From Agromyces sp. Leaf222 (GTDB lineage: Bacteria; Actinomycetota; Actinomycetes; Actinomycetales; Microbacteriaceae), in assembly GCF_001421565.1 (NCBI RefSeq), contig NZ_LMKQ01000003.1:196441-260440 (forward strand): 64,000 bases of DNA, in the 5' to 3' direction. The position numbers and the translations under genes were made by a program. The notes below the pieces were generated by a model, which was not told the origin of the DNA, ran no database searches, and saw only the letters and a program-made list of their open reading frames with translations. Shown piece after piece: positions 53,207 through 61,538 of the stretch. Every line of letters begins with the position of its first letter. Within the stretch, counting starts at the first letter, position 1.

Positions 53207-53675
53207 GCAGACCGCCTCCGCAACGAAGCAGTTCACCATCACCCGCGTCTTCGACGCACCCCGCGACCTCGTCTGGCAGGCCTGGACCGATCCCGACGAG
53301 GCCGCCATCTGGTGGCACCCCCGCGGCATCATCACGCCCCGCGAGAGCGTCGACCTCGACGTGCGCCCAGGTGGGCGGTACCGCTACACGATGATCGCGC
53401 CCGACGGAACCGAGTACCCGACGGCCGGCGTCTACCGTGAGATCACGCCGCCCGAGCGGCTCGTCATGACCTGGGGCTCGCCCGACGACCCCGACGAGAC
53501 CGCGCCCGTGCTCACGATCGAGCTCGCCGAACACGGCGAGCGTGGCGAGCAGACGCGCATGACCTTCCACGTGCTGGGCGTCGACGGCGCCCCGGGCGAC
53601 GAGAACGTCTACGACGGCTGGGACTCCGCGTTCGATCTGCTCGTCGAACACCTCGACGACTCCGGGAGGGAGTGA
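53199..53675 (+). CDS. SRPBCC/AHSA1-domain protein
   Basis: 158 residues: FTITRVFDAPRDLVWQAWTDPDEAAIWWHP at the start and VYDGWDSAFDLLVEHL at the end form the helix-grip fold of the AHSA1 group, with RPGGRYRYTMIAPDG in between. Such proteins hold a hydrophobic ligand in a deep pocket and nearly always follow an ArsR gene, as here. Its own ligand is unknown. The stop overlaps the next ATG (TGATG). Confidence 0.9.
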   Translation: MPEQTASATKQFTITRVFDAPRDLVWQAWTDPDEAAIWWHPRGIITPRESVDLDVRPGGRYRYTMIAPDGTEYPTAGVYREITPPERLVMTWGSPDDPDETAPVLTIELAEHGERGEQTRMTFHVLGVDGAPGDENVYDGWDSAFDLLVEHLDDSGRE

Positions 53676-54253
53676 TGGGCCGCCTCCTCGTCGAACAGGT
53701 CGTCACCGCCGACGGATACGCCGCCGACCCAGCGGGAGGCATCGACTTCTTCGAGGCACTCGTGCGACCCGGCGCCGACGGCGAGGTCCACCTCAACGAC
53801 GCCGTGCAGCTCGCCTACGTCTCGCAGGCCGACGCGATCCTGTTCGGCGCGACGACCTATCGCATGTTCGCCGACTACTGGCCGGGCGTCGACCCCGCGG
53901 TCGAGCAGGTCGCAGAGCTCATCAACCGGCTGCCGAAGTTCGTGGTCTCGAACACGCTGGCTGCGGCGCCATGGGGCGACGGCGAGATCGAGGTGCTGCG
54001 CGGCGACGCACTCGAATCCGCCGCGATGGTGAAGGAGCGGTTCGCCACGGTCATCGTGTGGGGGAGCCTCACGCTCACCGACGCGCTGCTCGCCGCCGGA
54101 CTCGTCGACGAGCTGCACCTGCGCGTCGTGCCCGTGCTGCTGGGTGCGGGGCGATCGTTCACCCCGCCCGCGGTCGGCGACCGCGCGCTCGAACTCGGCC
54201 ACGTCGAGGCGCGGCCCGGCGGCGTCGTCAGTCTGCGCTACGTCGTGCGCTGA
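53675..54253 (+). CDS. Dihydrofolate-reductase-like (RibD C-terminal) protein
   Basis: 192 residues. GRLLVEQVVTADGYAA opens the RibD_C/DHFR-like fold; ADAILFGATTYRMFADYWP and ATVIVWGSLTLTDALLAAGLVDELHLRVVPVLLGAGRSF are the conserved NADPH-binding parts. It is the last gene of the ArsR operon and should reduce a ring compound with NADPH. It is not a housekeeping folate enzyme: the DHFR catalytic Asp/Glu block is absent. It ends overlapping the convergent MFS gene by 26 bases. Confidence 0.88.
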   Translation: MGRLLVEQVVTADGYAADPAGGIDFFEALVRPGADGEVHLNDAVQLAYVSQADAILFGATTYRMFADYWPGVDPAVEQVAELINRLPKFVVSNTLAAAPWGDGEIEVLRGDALESAAMVKERFATVIVWGSLTLTDALLAAGLVDELHLRVVPVLLGAGRSFTPPAVGDRALELGHVEARPGGVVSLRYVVR

Positions 54254-55676
54254 GCTCGTCCGCACCTGCATCATCATCGGCCTCGGCCTCCGACGGCGCC
54301 GCCCCTGGGCCCGACCGGTATTCGGCCGAGAGCAGTCGGTACGACCTGGTGGTGAACGCGGCGAGCGCCAGCACGACCATGGCGAGGCCCGCGACGAGGA
54401 ACACGAACGCGATGCCCCTGGCCTCGCCCTCGCCGAGCAGCCAGCCCCACGACTGCTGCCCGGCATCGGTCTCCATGTAGGGGATGATGACGAACTCGGC
54501 GATCGGCGCGATGAGGAACGCCGTGATCGGCGCGGCCGCCGACTCGATCGCCGCCGCGAAGCCGAACACCCGGCCCTGTCGCCGGAACGTCACGACCTTC
54601 TGGATGACGGTCTGCTCGGCCGCCTCGACCGCCGGGATGAGGGCCATGTAGACCCAGATGCCGAGCCCGTAGAGCCACCACCACTCGCGGATGGTGAAGA
54701 GCGCGCCGAGCACGCCCATGGCCACGACGACGAGCAGCATCGTGCGGATGGGGTTCTTGCCGAGCCCGAACTTCGCGATCGCCAACCCGCCGATGACGAA
54801 GCCGGTCGCCGTGACGCCGAGCACGATGCCCCACACCTCGACGGGGAACAGGGTGAGGCCGTACGGGTCCATGAGCGCCATGTAGACCCCGCCGATGAGG
54901 TTGTTGAAGGTCGAGAAGATGATGAGGCCGAACAGCCCAGGCGCCAAGCGGATGGCCGCGATGCTGCCCTTGAGGTCGATCGTCGAGGCGCGTTCACCCT
55001 CGGCGGGCACCGGTCGCTCCTCGGGCACGGTGAGGAACAGCAGGTGCACGAGCGCGACGAGCGTCATCGCGATCGCGATGACGAGGGTCCACCCCATGCC
55101 GAGCAGGCCGATCGACAGGCCGCTGAACACGCTCGTCACGATGAACGCGAGGCCCTGCACGGTGCCGACGAGGCCGTTCGCATTGGCGTGCCGTTCGACC
55201 GGCACGAGCAGGGTGACCGTGGTCGAGAGCGCGATGTTGCGCATGTGCTCGATGACCGAGCCGAAGAGGATGATGCCCGAGAACGCCCAGAACCATGGCC
55301 CGCCGAGGTCGACGAGCGCGGACTCTGGCTGCAGCAGGTAGAGCACGCCGGCCACGACGAACGCCCCGAGCGTCACCAGGCTCGAGAAGACCATGACCTG
55401 CAGCTTGCGGTGGCGGTCGACGATCGAGCCGAACAGCATCGCGAAGAAGGCGATGAGCAGCATGTACGCGCCGCCGATGATGCCGGTCGCGAGCACCGAC
55501 CGCGTCTCGAGGTAGACCCAGAACGTGAGCGCGAACCAGAGGAAGCTCGTGGTGATGTTCGCGATCGCGGTGTTCACGAGCACCTGCAGGAAGGTGCGCA
55601 TGCCGTTGGGCGGCGGCACCACGCCCGCCTCGGCGTTCGTCGCCGCGTGCGACTCGACCGACTCCGGTTCACTCAC
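54228..55676 (-). CDS. MFS transporter
   Basis: 482 residues with 12 membrane segments. Motif A is GSIVDRHRKLQVM. The middle loop is acidic (PEERPVPAEGERAST), and the C-terminal tail is Ala/Glu/Asp-rich. GTG 55674-55676 was chosen as start: the acidic N-terminus SEPESVESH then leads directly into the first segment. Related proteins are uncharacterised permease-like exporters in actinobacteria. Its direction is opposite to both neighbours, so it is a single transcript. Confidence 0.85.
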   Translation of the reverse strand: MSEPESVESHAATNAEAGVVPPPNGMRTFLQVLVNTAIANITTSFLWFALTFWVYLETRSVLATGIIGGAYMLLIAFFAMLFGSIVDRHRKLQVMVFSSLVTLGAFVVAGVLYLLQPESALVDLGGPWFWAFSGIILFGSVIEHMRNIALSTTVTLLVPVERHANANGLVGTVQGLAFIVTSVFSGLSIGLLGMGWTLVIAIAMTLVALVHLLFLTVPEERPVPAEGERASTIDLKGSIAAIRLAPGLFGLIIFSTFNNLIGGVYMALMDPYGLTLFPVEVWGIVLGVTATGFVIGGLAIAKFGLGKNPIRTMLLVVVAMGVLGALFTIREWWWLYGLGIWVYMALIPAVEAAEQTVIQKVVTFRRQGRVFGFAAAIESAAAPITAFLIAPIAEFVIIPYMETDAGQQSWGWLLGEGEARGIAFVFLVAGLAMVVLALAAFTTRSYRLLSAEYRSGPGAAPSEAEADDDAGADELSARRSAD

Positions 55677-55808
55677 CCTGCGAGGGTAACCAGCACCTGC
55701 GACATCCGGAACCCCTCCCCCTCGAGGCGGAGCGCTCGAGCCCGAGCGCCGCGAACGACCATCCGCACGGGGGATGCCGCCTCCCCGCGACGTCCGTACG
55801 GTGATGGC

Positions 55809-56693
55809 ATGCTCGAACTCCACGACGTCACCAAGCGCTACGGCGAGCGCCTCGCCCTCGATCACGTGAGCTTCTCCGTCGGCGATGGCCGACTCACCGG
55901 ATTCGTCGGCGGCAACGGCGCCGGCAAGACCACGACCATGCGCATCATCCTCGGCGTGCTCGCCGCCGACGGCGGCAGCGTGACGATCGACGGGGCGAAG
56001 CTCACCGCCGTCGACCGACGCCGCTTCGGCTACATGCCCGAGGAGCGCGGGCTCTACCCCAAGATGAAGGTGCTCGAGCAGACGGTCTACCTCGCGCGAC
56101 TGCACGGCTGGTCGGCAGAGGCCGCTCGGCGCAACGCGCTCGACCTGCTCGAGCGGCTGGGCCTCGGCGAGCGCACCGACGACGCCATCGAGTCGCTCTC
56201 GCTCGGCAACCAGCAGCGCGCGCAGATCGCCGCGGCGCTCGTGCACCAGCCCGAGCTGCTCGTGCTCGACGAGCCGTTCTCGGGGCTCGACCCGATGGCG
56301 GTCGAGACGGTGCAGGGCGTGCTCGCGGATGCCGCGGCCACCGGCACCCCCGTGCTCTTCTCGTCGCACCAGCTCGACATCGTCGAGCGCCTCTGCGACG
56401 ACCTGGTGATCATCTCCGGCGGACGCATCGTCGCCTCGGGCACCGGCGAGACGCTGCGTGCCGAGCACGGCACCGACCGCTGGGAGCTGCTCGCGAGCGG
56501 CGACGCCGGCTGGCTGCGGCAGCAGCCCGGCATCCGCGTCATCGAGTTCGACGGCGGCTGGGCCGTCTTCGAGGCCGAGACGGATGCCGCGCGCGAGGCC
56601 GCACTCGCGCAGGCCGTCGCCCGTGGCGGCCTCACCAGCTTCGCGCGCGAGCGCACCTCGCTCGCCCAGATCTTCAAGGAGGTCGTGCGATGA
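55809..56693 (+). CDS. ABC-2-type exporter ATP-binding protein (NatA-like)
   Basis: 294 residues. Walker A GGNGAGKTT, signature LSLGNQQR (a variant of LSGGQ), Walker B LLVLDEPFSGLDP, H-loop LFSSHQLD. The C-terminal 80 residues (GTDRWELLASGDAGWLR) form the DUF4162-type regulatory part of NatA/drug exporters. The ATG overlaps nothing upstream; a single-gene promoter must lie in the 132-base gap. It is followed by the permease with a 4-base overlap. Confidence 0.9.
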   Translation: MLELHDVTKRYGERLALDHVSFSVGDGRLTGFVGGNGAGKTTTMRIILGVLAADGGSVTIDGAKLTAVDRRRFGYMPEERGLYPKMKVLEQTVYLARLHGWSAEAARRNALDLLERLGLGERTDDAIESLSLGNQQRAQIAAALVHQPELLVLDEPFSGLDPMAVETVQGVLADAAATGTPVLFSSHQLDIVERLCDDLVIISGGRIVASGTGETLRAEHGTDRWELLASGDAGWLRQQPGIRVIEFDGGWAVFEAETDAAREAALAQAVARGGLTSFARERTSLAQIFKEVVR

Positions 56694-57826
56694 GCACGCA
56701 GAGCACCGGCACCCGGCCCACCCCCCGCAGCGTCACCGACCGCCCGTCGGCCCCCCGCTTCGTCGACAGCGTCGGCCTCATCGCCGGCCGCGAGATCACG
56801 ATGCGGCTGCGCAGCAAGGCGTTCCTCATCTCGACGGGCGTGCTGATGCTCGCCGTGCTCGCCTCGGTGGTGCTCGGCTCGCTCTTCGGCGGGCAGTCCG
56901 AGGCCGCGAAGGTCGCCGTGGTCGGCGCCGCGTCCTCCGCGGTCGACGGCAACGACGCCCTCGAGGCGGTGCCGGTCGACGACCAGGCCGCCGGCGAGCA
57001 GTTGCTGCGCGACGGCGAGGTCGACGCGATCGTCGCGCCCGCGGCATCCGACCCCCTCGGCGTGGTCGTCATCGGACTCGACCAGACGCCCTCCGGCGTC
57101 GTGCAGGCCCTCGCCGTCTACCCGACGGTCGAGCTGCTCGAACCGGCGGCCGTCGATCCGACCCTCGCGTACTTCGTCGCGTTCGGCTTCGGCATCGTGT
57201 TCTTCATGTCGGCGATCACCTTCGGCTCGACGATCTCGCAGTCGGTCGTGGAAGAGAAGCAGACCCGCGTCGTCGAGATCCTCCTCTCCACGGTCTCGGC
57301 GCGTGCGCTGCTGACCGGCAAGGTCATCGGCAACAGCGTGCTCGCGTTCGGCCAGATCCTCGCGATCGCGGTGCTCGCGCTGCTCGGGCTCATGCTCACC
57401 GGCCAGCGCGTGCTGCTCGGCGGCGTCGGCCCATCGGTCATCTGGTTCGTGGTGTTCTTCGCCGTCGGCTTCGTGATGCTCGCGGCCCTCTTCGCGGCGA
57501 CCTCGGCGCTCGTGTCGCGGGCTGAAGACGTCGGCTCGGTCACGACGCCCGTGACGATGCTCGTGATGATCCCGTACTTCCTCATCATCGTGTTCAACAA
57601 CAACCCGACGGTGCTCGCGATCATGAGCTACATCCCGTTCTCTGCACCGGTCGGCATGCCGATGCGGGTGTTCCTCGGCACGGCGGAGTGGTGGGAGCCG
57701 TTCGTCTCGCTCCTGATCCTGCTGGCGACGACCGCCGCGGCCGTGCTCGTCGGCGAGCGCATGTACCGCAACTCGCTGCTGAAGACCGGGACCCGCGTGA
57801 AGCTCGGCGACGCACTGCGCGGCTGA
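56690..57826 (+). CDS. ABC-2-type permease (NatB-like)
   Basis: 378 residues. One N-terminal membrane segment, a large outside loop of about 130 residues with Ala/Asp-rich sequence, and five more segments. IVEEKQTRVVEILLSTVSARALLTGK is the hallmark of the NatB/YhaP permeases. With the ATPase at 55809 it may export sodium, a peptide or a toxic lipid. The 27-base repeat that begins a hairpin follows at 57841. Confidence 0.9.
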   Translation: MSTQSTGTRPTPRSVTDRPSAPRFVDSVGLIAGREITMRLRSKAFLISTGVLMLAVLASVVLGSLFGGQSEAAKVAVVGAASSAVDGNDALEAVPVDDQAAGEQLLRDGEVDAIVAPAASDPLGVVVIGLDQTPSGVVQALAVYPTVELLEPAAVDPTLAYFVAFGFGIVFFMSAITFGSTISQSVVEEKQTRVVEILLSTVSARALLTGKVIGNSVLAFGQILAIAVLALLGLMLTGQRVLLGGVGPSVIWFVVFFAVGFVMLAALFAATSALVSRAEDVGSVTTPVTMLVMIPYFLIIVFNNNPTVLAIMSYIPFSAPVGMPMRVFLGTAEWWEPFVSLLILLATTAAAVLVGERMYRNSLLKTGTRVKLGDALRG

Positions 57827-57840
57827 GTAGACCGAGCACG

Positions 57841-57881
57841 ATCAGGGCGAGCGGATGCCGCGGGCGGGGGCCCGCGGCATC
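57841..57881 (+). terminator. Repeated terminator element, copy 1
   Basis: Bases 57841-57867 equal 60234-60260. The hairpin arms GATGCCGCGGGC and GCCCGCGGCATC (57854-57865 and 57870-57881) pair over 12 bp with a GGGG loop, 15 bases after the permease stop. Confidence 0.75.
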
Positions 57882-57960
57882 TGCGCGTCCGGCCGGCCGC
57901 GAGTTCGACTGCCGCCCTGCCGCATGTTGTATCGACACCATGACCGCTCCCAGCGAGGCT

Positions 57961-57982
57961 GTTCACCTTGCTTTCACCGCCG
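57961..57982 (+). promoter_or_regulatory. PHO-box-like direct repeat upstream of a phosphatase gene
   Basis: GTTCACCTTGC is followed directly by TTTCACCGCCG: two 11-base units with the (G/T)TTCACC core that PhoP boxes in Streptomyces show. It lies about 150 bases before the phosphatase start. The remaining part of the 309-base gap (57827-58135) holds only the terminator at 57841. Confidence 0.5.
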
Positions 57983-58135
57983 GCCGGGCGAGTCGGGCAC
58001 ATCGCGCGTGAACCCGCGACGAACATGTCTCGACAACTCCCGAATCCCCTCCTGCGACGAGCTCGATCTCCGAAGACTGGGTTGCGGCGGCATCCGTCGC
58101 CCGTGATTCCCATCCCTCTCGGAAGGCCAACCGTC

Positions 58136-60232
58136 ATGCCCTCGCCGAACCGCGCGATCCGCGCCGTCTCGACCTCGTTCCTCGCCGCCGCGCTCGTCGC
58201 GGCGCCCATCTGCGCGCAGGCCGCATCGGCCGCCCCCGCCGAGACGCCGGCCGCCGCCGGCTCCAAGGCCGCGAAGACGCTCGTCGTCGGCATCGACGGC
58301 GCGAGCTTCGACTTCCTCGCCCCGGCCGACATGCCGAACCTCGACGCACTCCGTGCCGCGGGCATGACGGCGGCGAGCAACCTGTACGCGCAGCCCATGG
58401 CCGGCACCGTCTCGGGCGCCGGGTGGTCGAGCATCGCCACGGGCGTCTGGCCCGACAAGCACCGCGTCGTCGACAACAGCTTCAGCAACCCGAACTACGC
58501 CGCGTACCCCGACTACCTGACGCGCGTCGAGGCCGCCGCGCCCGACCGCTCGACACTCGTCGTCGGCACCTGGACGCCGATCCCGCAGACCGTCTTCGGT
58601 CCGGCGGTCGACCAGCGCGTCGCCGGCGGAGACGATGCCGGCACAACGGGGAAGGCCGTGGCGGCGCTCGGCGCCGGCGACCCCGACGACGTGTTCGTGC
58701 ACCTCGACGAGGTCGACGGCGCAGGGCACTCGGTCGGCACGAACGGCGCCGCCTACGGAGCCGCACTGAAGCGCGCCGATTCGCAGCTCGGCGAGATCCT
58801 GGCGGCGGTCGAGTCCCGCGCGACCCGCGCCGACGAGGACTGGACGATCATCGTCACCGCCGACCACGGACACACGCCGACCGGCGGACACGGCGGCAGC
58901 ACCCCGGCCGAGCGCAAGACGTTCGTGATCGCCACGGGCCCCGGCATCGAGCCCGGTTCGGTGCGCAACGACGTGAAGGTCGTCGACATCGCCCCGACCG
59001 TGCTCGCGGCCGACGGCATCGCCACCGACGCCACGTGGAACCTCGACGGCACCGCGATCGGCGAGCTGAAGGCCGACGAATTCGACGCCCTCCGCCCCGT
59101 GCTGCAGGGCAAGGTCGACGAGACCCGCCCGTCCGCCGGCGTGCTCGGGTGGACGCACACCACCCCCGAGGGCTGGACCATCGACAACTCGAAGATGCCC
59201 ACCGGGGGCGTCACGGAGTGGGCCGGCTGGTCGTTCGCGACCGACGAGTTCTGGACCAACGTCGAGCTCGGCCAGCGACGCGAGACGAGCGTGCGCAGCC
59301 GCGACGTGTTCGCCGTGGCCGACTCCGACGAGTGGGACGACAAGTCGCATGCGGCGGGCCAGTTCGACTCCACCCTCGTGAGCCCGGCGTATCCGCTCAC
59401 CGGCGCCGCGACCGCGACGCTGGCCTATGCGACGAACTACTTCATCGACGGCCCGCAGTCGGCCGAGGTCTCGGTGAGCTTCGACGGCGGTGCCCCGCAG
59501 TCGCTGAAGGCGTACTCGGCCAACACCAACACGAACGAGCGGCTCGCCTTCGACGTGCCCGCCGGCGCTCGCACGGCGCAGTTCCGCTTCCGCTACACCG
59601 GCACCAACAGCGCCTTCTGGACCGTCGACCGCGTCTTCCTCGAGCAGGATGCCGCCCCAGAGGTGCCCGACACGACCAAGCCGGTCGCGACGCTCGTGAC
59701 GCCGACCGCCGCCGGCCCGTTCCGCGCCCTCGAGGTGCAGGTCGACGCGAGCGACGACCGCGGGCTGAAGCGCATCGTGGCGAACGTCTACCGTGACGGC
59801 ACCCTCGTCAAGAGCACGCAGACCCCGGTCGACGGCGCGACGTCCGGCACGCACCGCGCGACGGTGACCCTGCCCGACGGCGCGTACACGGTGAAGTTCA
59901 ACGCCGAGGACCTCGCGGGCAACATCGCCAAGACCGGCACGTTCGCCTTCACGGTCGACGCCACCGCCCCCACCGCGACCGTCAAGACCGGCGCCGGCGA
60001 GACGGTCGGCGCCGACGGCACCTACGAGAAGGTCAGCTTCAAGCTCTTCGACGCGGGCAAGGTCGACAAGGTCGAGCTCAACGGGGTGGTCAAGGACCTC
60101 TCGAACAACACCTGGTCCGACGTGAACTTCGTCAAGCCGGGCGTGTTCGGCGCGGTCGCGGGGCAGAACACGCTGGTCGTGTACGACGTCGCCGGCAACA
60201 CCCGAACGGTCGCCTTCAGCCTTCTGGGCTGA
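58136..60232 (+). CDS. Secreted alkaline phosphatase/phosphodiesterase-family protein with Ig-like C-terminus
   Basis: 698 residues. Signal peptide of about 35 residues ending QAASAAPA. The catalytic domain (about 45-330) has VVGIDGASFDFL with the first metal Asp, GAGWSSIATG with the likely nucleophile region, HLDEVDGAGHSVG and ADHGHTPTGGHGG for the second metal. A beta-sandwich of about 180 residues follows, then two Ig-like units (KPVATLVTPTAAGPFRAL and APTATVKTGAGET). It should release phosphate from extracellular phosphoesters. A PHO-box-like sequence upstream fits phosphate control. Confidence 0.87.
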   Translation: MPSPNRAIRAVSTSFLAAALVAAPICAQAASAAPAETPAAAGSKAAKTLVVGIDGASFDFLAPADMPNLDALRAAGMTAASNLYAQPMAGTVSGAGWSSIATGVWPDKHRVVDNSFSNPNYAAYPDYLTRVEAAAPDRSTLVVGTWTPIPQTVFGPAVDQRVAGGDDAGTTGKAVAALGAGDPDDVFVHLDEVDGAGHSVGTNGAAYGAALKRADSQLGEILAAVESRATRADEDWTIIVTADHGHTPTGGHGGSTPAERKTFVIATGPGIEPGSVRNDVKVVDIAPTVLAADGIATDATWNLDGTAIGELKADEFDALRPVLQGKVDETRPSAGVLGWTHTTPEGWTIDNSKMPTGGVTEWAGWSFATDEFWTNVELGQRRETSVRSRDVFAVADSDEWDDKSHAAGQFDSTLVSPAYPLTGAATATLAYATNYFIDGPQSAEVSVSFDGGAPQSLKAYSANTNTNERLAFDVPAGARTAQFRFRYTGTNSAFWTVDRVFLEQDAAPEVPDTTKPVATLVTPTAAGPFRALEVQVDASDDRGLKRIVANVYRDGTLVKSTQTPVDGATSGTHRATVTLPDGAYTVKFNAEDLAGNIAKTGTFAFTVDATAPTATVKTGAGETVGADGTYEKVSFKLFDAGKVDKVELNGVVKDLSNNTWSDVNFVKPGVFGAVAGQNTLVVYDVAGNTRTVAFSLLG

Positions 60233-60233
60233 G

Positions 60234-60276
60234 ATCAGGGCGAGCGGATGCCGCGGGCGGCCGCCCGCGGCATCCG
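60234..60276 (+). terminator. Repeated terminator element, copy 2
   Basis: It shares its first 27 bases with 57841-57867. From 60245 to 60276 it is a perfect 32-base palindrome with 16-base arms starting CGGATGCCGCGGGCGG. It follows the phosphatase stop directly. Confidence 0.78.
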
Positions 60277-60355
60277 TGCGTCTTCGGCGGGCACACGCAG
60301 GTTCGGTGCGCCGCCCGTCACGATGCGTTCAGGCACGGGGTGGCAGGATGGTTCG

Positions 60356-61441
60356 GTGACCCACGAGCGCTCCCCCCTCCATGACACCACCATTCGTGGT
60401 TTCGCCTCCGACAACTACTCCGGCGTGCATCCCGAGGTGCTCGCGGCGATCGCCGCGGCCAACGGCGGACACCAGGTCGCCTACGGCGAAGACGCCTACA
60501 CCGAGCGCCTGCAGCAGGTCTTCGCCCACCACTTCGGCGAGGGCGTCGAGGCCTTCCCGGTCTTCAACGGCACGGGCGCGAACGTCACCGGGCTGCAGTC
60601 GATGCTGCCGCGCTGGGGCGCCGTGATCTCGGCCAAGACCGCGCACATCAACTCCGACGAGGGCGGTGCGCCCGAGCGCGTCGGCGGCATGAAGCTGCTC
60701 ACCGTCGTCGCGCCCGATGGCAAGCTCACTCCCGAGCTCATCGACGAAGAGGCCTGGGGCTGGGGCGACGAGCACCGCGCACAACCGCTCGTGGTCTCGA
60801 TCACGCAGACCTCCGAGCTCGGCACGCTGTACACACCCGAAGAGGTGCGGGCCATCGCCGACCACGCGCACGACCACGGCATGCTCCTGCACATGGACGG
60901 CGCCCGGCTCTCGAACGCGGCCGCGTCGCTCGGTCTCCCGCTCCGCGCCTTCACGCGCGATGCCGGTGTCGACGTGCTGAGCTTCGGCGGCACGAAGAAC
61001 GGCGCGCTCGGCGCCGAGGCGATCGTGGTGCTGAACCCCGCGGCATCCGATGGCCTGAAGTACCTGCGCAAGCTCAACATGCAACTCGCCTCGAAGATGC
61101 GCTTCGTCTCGGCGCAACTCATCGCCCTGCTCGAGGGCGACCTGTGGATCCAGAGCGCCTCGCACGCCAACGCAATGGCCCGCCGCCTGCGCGACGCCCT
61201 CGACGCCGGCATCGGCGCGGGGGAGCTGCCCGGCCTCGGGTTCAGCCAGCCCACGCAGTCGAACGGCGTGTTCGCGGTGCTGCCCGTCGGCGTCGCCGAT
61301 CGCCTGCGCGATCGCGGCTTCAAGTTCTACGACTGGGATGCCGCGAAGGGCGAGGTGCGCTGGATGTGCTCGTTCGACACGAGCGAGGCCGACATCGACG
61401 CGTTCGTCGCCGGCATCCGCGAGGAGCTCGCCGCGGCGTAG
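60356..61441 (+). CDS. Low-specificity L-threonine aldolase family protein
   Basis: 361 residues, fold-type I PLP enzyme. FASDNYSGVHPEVLAAI opens the family; ASLLHMDGARLSNAA-like residues hold the PLP aspartate, and SFGGTKNGALGAEA holds the PLP lysine. It splits L-threonine or L-allo-threonine into glycine and acetaldehyde. GTG 60356 was preferred as the start since the family begins a few residues before DNYSG; an ATG at 60314 is possible. Alone on the plus strand. Confidence 0.9.
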   Translation: MTHERSPLHDTTIRGFASDNYSGVHPEVLAAIAAANGGHQVAYGEDAYTERLQQVFAHHFGEGVEAFPVFNGTGANVTGLQSMLPRWGAVISAKTAHINSDEGGAPERVGGMKLLTVVAPDGKLTPELIDEEAWGWGDEHRAQPLVVSITQTSELGTLYTPEEVRAIADHAHDHGMLLHMDGARLSNAAASLGLPLRAFTRDAGVDVLSFGGTKNGALGAEAIVVLNPAASDGLKYLRKLNMQLASKMRFVSAQLIALLEGDLWIQSASHANAMARRLRDALDAGIGAGELPGLGFSQPTQSNGVFAVLPVGVADRLRDRGFKFYDWDAAKGEVRWMCSFDTSEADIDAFVAGIREELAAA

Positions 61442-61538
61442 CCGCCTGCACGTCGAACGGCCCGGTCGGATCCGACCGGGCCGTTCGCATTCGGATGACG
61501 GGCGCGCACGCCTCGCCTCCGGACTCGCGTCTGCCCGC

